Of a stretch of 11,912 nucleotides of DNA, positions 1 through 5,730 are shown piece after piece; the stretch's first letter is position 1, and each line of letters begins with the position of its first letter. The notes beneath the pieces are model-generated. The model had not been told where the DNA came from. It did no database searches and saw nothing but the letters and a program-made list of their open reading frames with translations. The position numbers and the translations under genes are program-made. The stretch comes from JBAZOJ01 sp041648755 (GTDB lineage: Bacteria; Planctomycetota; B143-G9), in assembly GCA_041648755.1 (NCBI GenBank), contig JBAZOJ010000099.1, positions 1-11,912 on the forward strand. Direction: 5' to 3'.

Positions 1-1
1 G

Positions 2-1042
2 TGGTCGGGCACAAGCGACAAAGAACTGCTCAAGGTGGTGAACATCGGGATGGCCCTTGCGGGATGGCGTCTGTCGGCCGACGGCATCACACCGGCTCTC
101 TCCAACGAGAATTTCAAGGTGCGTTGCGCCGCGGTAGTCTCACTCGGCCAACTGAACAGGCCCGAATTGTTGGAGGCAATCCTCAGCAGAATCGAGACGG
201 ATCCAAGCTACCGGGTCAGAGCCTATGCCTGCGCGGCGCTTGCCAACGTCACAATCCCGCCCCCGGATGTCGACCGCGTGGTCAACACGCTTGTCAAGGC
301 AGCCAAGACCGACCGGGAGTATATGGTCCGGGGCTATGCCGCCTTCATGCTGTCCATGTTCAAGGAGAATCGCGCCGCGTTCGAGGCTGTCCGCGGCGTC
401 CTGGCGGACAGGAACTCTGACGTCCTGGCAATGGCTGCATTCTCTCTTGGCCTTTTCGGCAATCCGGAAGCCGCCAAAGGTCTCAGGGCTCTTCTCCAGA
501 AGGGCAGGGGCACACCCATTGCTGACTCAGCACGCATCGGCCTCGGCTTGCTTGGCGATGAATCCATCTCCGCCGACCTTGTGGCAGATTTCGCTTTCCT
601 TAACGAGCCATACATGCTGGACCGTGCAGCATCTGCCATTGCCATGGGCGCAGACCGCAACACATGCACTGACATGTTGAACTACCTTGACTATCCGAGC
701 ATTTATGTCCGCGAAAGCAGCATCATGTGCCTCGGCATGCTGCGCAATCTCACCGACGAGGCTCGCGCGAAGTGTATCGAGAAACTCGCTGTCTTCGAAA
801 ACGACCGCGACGGAGCAGTTCGCTTCCATGCAGCCATTGTCAGGACGGCGATGGGCGATCGCAAGGCCCTGAAGACCGCTCTTTCTTCCCTGCACGACCG
901 GGATTTCCGCTTTTCCGCAGGGGCTGTGGTTGAACATGATGCACGCAGTTACTATGCCGAGTTGACCGAATTGGTCAACGACGCTATGCCGCCCATGTAC
1001 CGCATGAAGCCGTACTTCTGGGGCGAAGGGCCGGAAGAATGA
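2..1042 (+). CDS. HEAT-repeat protein, paralogue 1 (5' end outside the window)
   Basis: The frame is open from the window edge, so the true start lies further left; an internal GTG at 35 is not the start, because similarity to gene 2 continues upstream of it (DKEL followed by a related helix). The 346 visible residues are the C-terminal part of a HEAT-repeat protein. Paired helices include VRCAAVVSLGQLNRPELL, RAYACAALANV and MAAFSLGLFGNPEAAKGL, then MLRNLTDEAR and MGDRKALKTAL, and a tail (about residues 320-346) with ELVNDAMPPMYRMKPYFWG. The segment before VRCAAVV matches the end of the extra block in gene 2, which indicates that this is also a long-form copy. HEAT repeats form alpha-solenoids that bind proteins; no catalytic residues are seen. 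Export is inferred only from the paralogues. Only 37 bases separate it from gene 2, suggesting co-transcription. Confidence 0.9.
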   Translation, partial: WSGTSDKELLKVVNIGMALAGWRLSADGITPALSNENFKVRCAAVVSLGQLNRPELLEAILSRIETDPSYRVRAYACAALANVTIPPPDVDRVVNTLVKAAKTDREYMVRGYAAFMLSMFKENRAAFEAVRGVLADRNSDVLAMAAFSLGLFGNPEAAKGLRALLQKGRGTPIADSARIGLGLLGDESISADLVADFAFLNEPYMLDRAASAIAMGADRNTCTDMLNYLDYPSIYVRESSIMCLGMLRNLTDEARAKCIEKLAVFENDRDGAVRFHAAIVRTAMGDRKALKTALSSLHDRDFRFSAGAVVEHDARSYYAELTELVNDAMPPMYRMKPYFWGEGPEE

Positions 1043-1065
1043 GACGGGGCAGGAAGGCCGGAGAA

Positions 1066-1083
1066 ATGCAGGTGCAGAAATGA
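1066..1083 (+). promoter_or_regulatory. Start region of paralogue 2: RBS and overlapping five-codon mini-ORF
   Basis: AGGTG at 1070-1074 lies five bases before the ATG at 1080 and is the likely ribosome binding site. The same bases also read as ATG CAG GTG CAG AAA TGA (M-Q-V-Q-K-stop), whose TGA overlaps the gene's ATG as ATGA. AGGAAGG at 1051-1057, eight bases before the mini-ORF's ATG, could serve as its own binding site. The block recurs identically before paralogue 3 and nearly so before paralogue 4. The ribosome binding site is well supported; translation of the mini-ORF is speculation. Confidence 0.5.
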
Positions 1084-3680
1084 AGACGTTGGTCTTTTCC
1101 CTCGCCGTGCTCGGCGTCATCGTGTTTTCCTCGTGGGAATACGCTCCGGCACCGTGCTGTCCGCCCCCGCCGATAACGACCAGCTCACTGCGCGGCCTTC
1201 CGCTCTCCAAGTCTCTCCCTTTGGAGTCACCGTCAATGCCGCCACAACCGGATCTCGCGCCGTCTGGATGCTATCACCCGAAATCTCCGTTTGACGTGGC
1301 GATCGCCACCAGTTACTACGCTTGGGAGGACTGGTGGCAAGCCAATAACGTGTACTTGCTCGAAGTGCTGCTCACAGACGATAAGAGCTACCTCGCTGCA
1401 CTTGACCCACGGAAGGACGTTCCCCGACTGCTGCTGATGTCCTCCTATAGTGGGATGCTCGAAAAGGGAATCCAGGCGATTGCCTTCGAAGCTCTGCGAG
1501 GAATGGGTGAGCCAGCGGCAGATGTCATTATCTCCATCATCGACAAGCAGTACGTCTTTGACAAGGACACGAAGAACATCCGGTTGAGTATCGAGCAGTA
1601 CGAGGAAGCTGCCATCCGAGCTCTTGGCTACATCGGCAATCCCAGGGCTGAAGAAGTATTGACCCGGATGCTCAAGGACGAGTCGATGAACAAGCGCTTC
1701 TGGGCCTGCTGCTCTCTCGGCAGGCTCGGGAATCCCGCCAATATCCCGGCACTTGAAAATTCCCTGGCCACCGACTCCGACAAGTTCGTGCGCGCAGCCG
1801 CAGCGGAGGCAATCGCCCGCATCGGCGGCGCCACGGCAATTGCATCGTTGCGCAGGGGAGTCGCCCCGAATAAGGACTGCTATCTGGCCAGAGCATACAT
1901 AGCCGCCTCGCTGGGACTCCTTGCGTCAGCCGACCCGGTCGAGGAAATGCGTGTCGCATGTGCATCAGAGGATGCAAACATCAGGGCTGCCGCTGCCATT
2001 TCCCTTGCGCACGCAATTCGTAAGAAACTGGATTTGGGGAAGGACTACGGCCAGTTGCTGGCTGAGTTCATCGCCAACCTCGACCGCGAGGCGGATGCCG
2101 ATGTGCGCGTCTCCATGGCGCTCGCCGCGCAGATAATGTGCGTCAGCTCCGAGTTCTTTGCGCCTTTCAGGAAATACCTTTCCGACAACCGGGACCCCGG
2201 TGTGCGCGCGGCCTTCGCGCTTGCCTACGGGTTCACCGGTGATTCGTCGGCGTTACCTTACCTGACATCCCTTCCCGTTGACGCAGACCCTGTCGTCGAG
2301 TCCGCTCGCGCCAGCGCGCTGGCCTGCATCGCTTCATCAGACAAGGCAAAGATAGCCGCTGACTTGACTGCCAGCCTTTCGCCTGTCCTTGCTGCACTTG
2401 GCATCCTCAAGGTCTCGGAATTCCTCGGCGAGGGCGGGTTCGACGCCCTTCAAGGGCTGCTGTCCTCCGGCGAGCCCCTTATCAGCAGGGCTTGTGCGTA
2501 TGCCTTTGGCGTGAACCTTGGCGTGAAAGGGCTCGCACAGACCAGGAAGTACCTGCGCGGCCCCGATGCGGCAGCCCGGGCTGTCGCTTTCATCGCCCTG
2601 GGCATCCGCGGAGACGCGGCCGCGATCGGGGAACTGACGAACTGGCCGAACACGGAAGACAAGGAACTCCGGAAGGCCGTCGATTTGGGCATTGCGATGA
2701 TGAGCATGCCATTCGCGGACTACTTCAAGGTCTCTTTGTCCGATGCCCCGTTACAGGTTCGCTGTGCCGCTGTCGTCGCTCTCGGGCAACTGAACAGGCC
2801 TGAGTTGATTGGCCCAATTCTCGGTATGATTGAAAAGGACCTCAGCTATCGGGTCAGGGGCTATGCCTGCGCAGCGCTTGCCAACGTGAAGGTTCCGCCC
2901 GCGGATGTCGAACGTGTCGTCAATGTGCTTATCACAGCCGCGACGACTGACCGCGAGTGCTTTGTCAGGATGTACGCCGCGCTCGCGCTGTCGAAGTTTA
3001 AGGAGAATCGTCCCGCATATGATGCGTTACGGCGCACCTTGGGTGACGAGACAACCGATGCCGCGGCTATGGCAGCCTTTTCCATCGGCCTTCTTGGCAA
3101 TCCGGAAGCCACCAGAGACATCAAGGCGCTTCTCCAGAGGGGCAGGGGAACGCCCATCTCTTGCGCTGCGCGCATCGCCCTTGGCTTGCTTGGCGATGAG
3201 TCCAACGCTGCCGACTCGATGGCCGAATTCAAAGACCTTTACCAGACGCCGGATATGGAAAGCTCCGCGTTCGCCATTGCATGGAGTACGCCCGGCAAGA
3301 CTTACACCGACATGCTGCAGCATGTTGACAATCCTGATTTCTATGTGCGGGAGTACGGCATCAAGTGCTTTGGGATGATGCGCAATCTGACCGATGAGGC
3401 TCGCGGAAAGATCATCTCGAAACTCGCTGAACGCGAAGCCGACGTCGATGGAACCATTCGGTTTCTCGCGGCAGTCGTCAGGTTCTCAATGGGTGACAGG
3501 AAGGCTCTGAAAGTGGCTCTTTCTGCCATCTACGCAAAGGACTTCATGTTCTGCCGTAGCACCGTTGTCGATCATGAGTACACCATGTACATTGCCGAAC
3601 TGACCGAATTGGTCAACGACGCTATGCCGCCGATGTACCGCATGAAGCCGTACTTCTGGGGCGACAGCGCGGACGAATGA
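1080..3680 (+). CDS. Secreted HEAT-repeat protein, paralogue 2 (long form, 866 aa)
   Basis: Residues 1-24 form an export signal (KT, hydrophobic core VFSLAVLGVIVFSS, then YAPA). The cleavage site is less clear than in paralogues 3 and 4 because a proline follows APA. Residues 25-70 are a Pro/Ser-rich linker with a CC pair. WEDWWQANN is at 82-90, and SYLAALDP and KGIQAIAFEALRGMG follow. HEAT helices then run to about residue 820, for example AAIRALGYIGNPRAEEVL, RFWACCSLGRLGNPA and AAAEAIARIGG. Residues about 291-548 are extra repeats absent from paralogues 3-5. The tail at 840-860 carries LVNDAMPPMYRMKPYFW. The ATG at 1080 is supported by the AGGTG ribosome binding site and by start-region identity with paralogue 3. 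HEAT solenoids typically bind proteins, and no enzyme motif is present. A specific function cannot be assigned; extracytoplasmic location is likely. Confidence 0.92.
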   Translation: MKTLVFSLAVLGVIVFSSWEYAPAPCCPPPPITTSSLRGLPLSKSLPLESPSMPPQPDLAPSGCYHPKSPFDVAIATSYYAWEDWWQANNVYLLEVLLTDDKSYLAALDPRKDVPRLLLMSSYSGMLEKGIQAIAFEALRGMGEPAADVIISIIDKQYVFDKDTKNIRLSIEQYEEAAIRALGYIGNPRAEEVLTRMLKDESMNKRFWACCSLGRLGNPANIPALENSLATDSDKFVRAAAAEAIARIGGATAIASLRRGVAPNKDCYLARAYIAASLGLLASADPVEEMRVACASEDANIRAAAAISLAHAIRKKLDLGKDYGQLLAEFIANLDREADADVRVSMALAAQIMCVSSEFFAPFRKYLSDNRDPGVRAAFALAYGFTGDSSALPYLTSLPVDADPVVESARASALACIASSDKAKIAADLTASLSPVLAALGILKVSEFLGEGGFDALQGLLSSGEPLISRACAYAFGVNLGVKGLAQTRKYLRGPDAAARAVAFIALGIRGDAAAIGELTNWPNTEDKELRKAVDLGIAMMSMPFADYFKVSLSDAPLQVRCAAVVALGQLNRPELIGPILGMIEKDLSYRVRGYACAALANVKVPPADVERVVNVLITAATTDRECFVRMYAALALSKFKENRPAYDALRRTLGDETTDAAAMAAFSIGLLGNPEATRDIKALLQRGRGTPISCAARIALGLLGDESNAADSMAEFKDLYQTPDMESSAFAIAWSTPGKTYTDMLQHVDNPDFYVREYGIKCFGMMRNLTDEARGKIISKLAEREADVDGTIRFLAAVVRFSMGDRKALKVALSAIYAKDFMFCRSTVVDHEYTMYIAELTELVNDAMPPMYRMKPYFWGDSADE
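1950..2723 (+). other. Extra HEAT-repeat block inside paralogue 2
   Basis: Aligning paralogues 2 and 3 by eye, similarity is continuous up to about residue 290 of paralogue 2 (RAYIAASLGLLASADPVEE). It resumes at about residue 549 (FKVSLSDAPLQVRCAAVV). The intervening 258 or so residues match the difference in total length (866 against 609). The block is itself HEAT-like (VRVSMALAAQIMC, VRAAFALAYGFTGDSSALPYL, ISRACAYAFGVNLG, ARAVAFIALGIRGDAAAIGEL). Paralogue 1 retains its right end at positions 2 to about 115. Whether the block was gained by paralogues 1 and 2 or lost by the others is not decided by this window. Boundaries are approximate. Confidence 0.7.
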
Positions 3681-3709
3681 GACGAGCCGGGCGCTTTTTC
3701 GCATGAGAT

Positions 3710-3786
3710 GAATTCCGGGAAGGCCGTATCATTCTACGTGTAGTATAGTTGAGGATAAGACCGCCGTACTAAATGCAGGTGCAGAA
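3710..3786 (+). promoter_or_regulatory. Conserved 77-base leader before paralogue 3
   Basis: The spacer from GAATTCCGG (3710-3718) to the ATG at 3787 aligns without a gap to the leader of paralogue 4. GAATTCCGG, TTGAGG (3749-3754) and AAATGCAGGTGCA (3771-3783) have the same spacing in both. TATAGT at 3744-3749 resembles a -10 box but has no convincing -35 box upstream. AGGTG at 3777-3781, five bases before the ATG, is the likely ribosome binding site. A mini-ORF encoding M-Q-V-Q-K starts at 3773, and its TGA (3788-3790) overlaps the start codon. A promoter here is inferred, not shown. Confidence 0.4.
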
Positions 3787-5616
3787 ATGAAGACGTTCGC
3801 CCTTTTCCTGGTCCTCCTCGGCGTCATCTCTTTCTCAGCCGGTAACTACGCCTTTGCCGAACGAGCCCCACGGCCACCCGGACCTCCTCAGACCCCAAAG
3901 CGGTCGACGGGGGGACCACCCACTCTGCGGACAACCGGAACGGCCACGGCCTCGCTGTCCCGCGACGCTACGGCCCAGCCCGGCCAGAACAACGCCGAAG
4001 CGGCAGTCAACTGGGAGGACTGGTGGAAGGCCAACAACGGGTACCTCCTCGAGATTACCCCCTCCAGCGACACGAGCTATCTTGAGACACTCGACCCCGC
4101 CAGTGATGTTGTGCGGCTTCTCGCAATGTCCGCTTATTGCGAAATGTTCGAGAAAGGGATCCAGCAGATAGCGTTCGACGCCCTGCGCGGGATGGGCGAT
4201 AAGGGGCGCGATGTTCTGCTCTCGATTGTCGAAGGCAAGTACACGTTCGACAAGGCGATCAAGACCAATGTGTTCACCCCCGAGTGGTACGGCGAAGCCG
4301 CTGTCCGGGCCCTGGGGTACGTCGGAGGCGACAAGGCTGAGGAAGCGCTGCTCGGACTGCTCGCCGACAAGGCGATGAACCGGCGCTTCTGGGCCTGTGA
4401 CGCCCTGGGCAGGATAGGGAAACCTGCAAGTCTGAAGGCACTCGAAGGAGTCCTGACCGCTGACTCGGACAAATTCGTCCGCTCCGCCGCCGCGGTGGCC
4501 ATCGCCCGCATAGGGGGCAAAGACGCTGTCGCCGCGCTGCGCAAGGGCTACAGCATCGCGAAGGACCTGACTGAAGCGAGGGCCTACATCACGCTCGCCC
4601 TTGGCTACGTGGGGGCTTGCGACCCGTCCCAGGAAGTCCGCACCGATCCCGCGATCACCGAATGCATCAGGATCGCGCTTGCCGACGGCAAGCCGGAGAT
4701 CCGGTGTGCGGCCGTCCTCGCCCTCGGCTTTCTTAACAGGCCGGAGTACTTTGACTCGATCCTCGCCACGATCGAAAAAGACGGCGACTACCAGGTCAGG
4801 ACCTGTGCATCCGCCATCCTTGGCAAAGCCGATGTCCCCGCAGCGGAGGCAGGCCGCGTCGTGACCGCGCTCATCAAGGCTGCCAGGGAGGATTCCGAAG
4901 CTCTTCCCAAGGCATACGCCTGCCTGGCGCTCTCGAAATTCCGACATGACAACACTGCCTACGCTGCAATCCGCGAGGCCCTTCAGGACACCGGCTCGCG
5001 CGACATGGCCCTGATCTCCCTGGGCCTGTATGGCAATCCCGCAGCCGCCGAAGACATCTTGGACATCATGAAAAAAGGCGAGCATGCGCCGTCAGACGAT
5101 GCCGCACGGATCTCCCTGGGCCTGCTCGGCGACGAAGCGAACGCCCCGGGGCTGGTCGCGGGATACATGTTCCTCTCCTCACCCTTGAAACTGGAAACGG
5201 CGGCATTTGCCATCGCGAAAAGCGCCACTCCCGACACTTACGTGCAGATGCTGAAATACCTCGATGATGTGGATATCTACCTGCGCGAAGGCAGCATCAA
5301 GAGCCTCATGATGATGCGCAATCTCACCGACGATTCCCGCAAGGCTGTTCTCGCGGGGCTTACGAAGATCGAGAAGGACCCGGATGCCAACAACAGGTTC
5401 CTTGCTGTCGTAGCCCGGTGCGCAATGGGTGACCGAAAAGCTCTGGCAATCGCCCTGTCGGCTATGTACGACAAGCTCCCCGTCCTTTCCGCCGGGACGG
5501 TTGTTGACCACAGCGTGAATATGTATCACCGTGAACTGACAGAGCTCGTGAATGACGCCATGCCCCCGATGTACCGCATCGCGCCCTGTTACCTGGGCCT
5601 GGAGTCGGATGAATGA
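3787..5616 (+). CDS. Secreted HEAT-repeat protein, paralogue 3 (short form, 609 aa)
   Basis: This copy has the clearest signal peptide: residues 1-24 with core FALFLVLLGVISFSAG and a cleavage site AFA|E after residue 24. A Pro/Thr/Arg-rich linker spans about 26-65. WEDWWKANN is at 76-84. HEAT helices fill about 98-560 (AAVRALGYVGGDKAEEALL at 171-189, RFWACDALGRIGKPASL at 200-216, VRSAAAVAIARIGG at 231-244, IRCAAVLALGFLNRPEYF at 305-322). MMMRNLTDDSR and MGDRKAL follow, with the tail ELTELVNDAMPPMYR at 583-597. It lacks the extra block of paralogue 2 and is shortened by two residues around 400-417. The end of the tail (IAPCYLGLESDE) departs from the KPYFW of the other copies, making it the outlier. 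The likely role is as an extracytoplasmic binding scaffold; partner unknown. Confidence 0.92.
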   Translation: MKTFALFLVLLGVISFSAGNYAFAERAPRPPGPPQTPKRSTGGPPTLRTTGTATASLSRDATAQPGQNNAEAAVNWEDWWKANNGYLLEITPSSDTSYLETLDPASDVVRLLAMSAYCEMFEKGIQQIAFDALRGMGDKGRDVLLSIVEGKYTFDKAIKTNVFTPEWYGEAAVRALGYVGGDKAEEALLGLLADKAMNRRFWACDALGRIGKPASLKALEGVLTADSDKFVRSAAAVAIARIGGKDAVAALRKGYSIAKDLTEARAYITLALGYVGACDPSQEVRTDPAITECIRIALADGKPEIRCAAVLALGFLNRPEYFDSILATIEKDGDYQVRTCASAILGKADVPAAEAGRVVTALIKAAREDSEALPKAYACLALSKFRHDNTAYAAIREALQDTGSRDMALISLGLYGNPAAAEDILDIMKKGEHAPSDDAARISLGLLGDEANAPGLVAGYMFLSSPLKLETAAFAIAKSATPDTYVQMLKYLDDVDIYLREGSIKSLMMMRNLTDDSRKAVLAGLTKIEKDPDANNRFLAVVARCAMGDRKALAIALSAMYDKLPVLSAGTVVDHSVNMYHRELTELVNDAMPPMYRIAPCYLGLESDE

Positions 5617-5653
5617 GACGAGCCCGCTGAGCGAAACTTTTTGGCGGAGAGGC

Positions 5654-5730
5654 GAATTCCGGTAAGATTGTTTCTTACTGCGTCTAACATATTTGAGGGA
5701 AAAAGAGCCGAACGAAATGCAGGTGCAAAT
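5654..5730 (+). promoter_or_regulatory. Conserved 77-base leader before paralogue 4
   Basis: GAATTCCGG (5654-5662), TTGAGG (5693-5698) and AAATGCAGGTGCA (5715-5727) sit at exactly the same distances from the start codon as in the leader of paralogue 3. Much of the sequence between them also matches. CATATT (5688-5693) occupies the place of TATAGT in the other leader. AGGTG at 5721-5725 is five bases before the GTG at 5731 and decides that start. The mini-ORF is kept (ATG CAG GTG CAA ATG TGA, 5717-5734), its stop overlapping the start as GTGA. Confidence 0.4.

Noticed and set aside
3681..3709. Possible terminator after paralogue 2 (GCGCTTTTTCGC)
   Set aside because: Only a three-base stem can form around the T run, too weak for a rho-independent terminator.
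3835..5085. Long - strand open frame of 416 codons opposite paralogue 3
   Set aside because: It lies wholly antisense to a well-supported gene, has no matching frame opposite most sister genes, and its peptide shows no family features. Similar - strand frames opposite the other copies are shadows caused by biased codon use.
5641..5730. Upstream TTG start of paralogue 4 (30 extra residues)
   Set aside because: The GTG at 5731 restores the MKT signal peptide common to its sisters, has AGGTG at the right distance, and the upstream bases align with the non-coding leader of paralogue 3.
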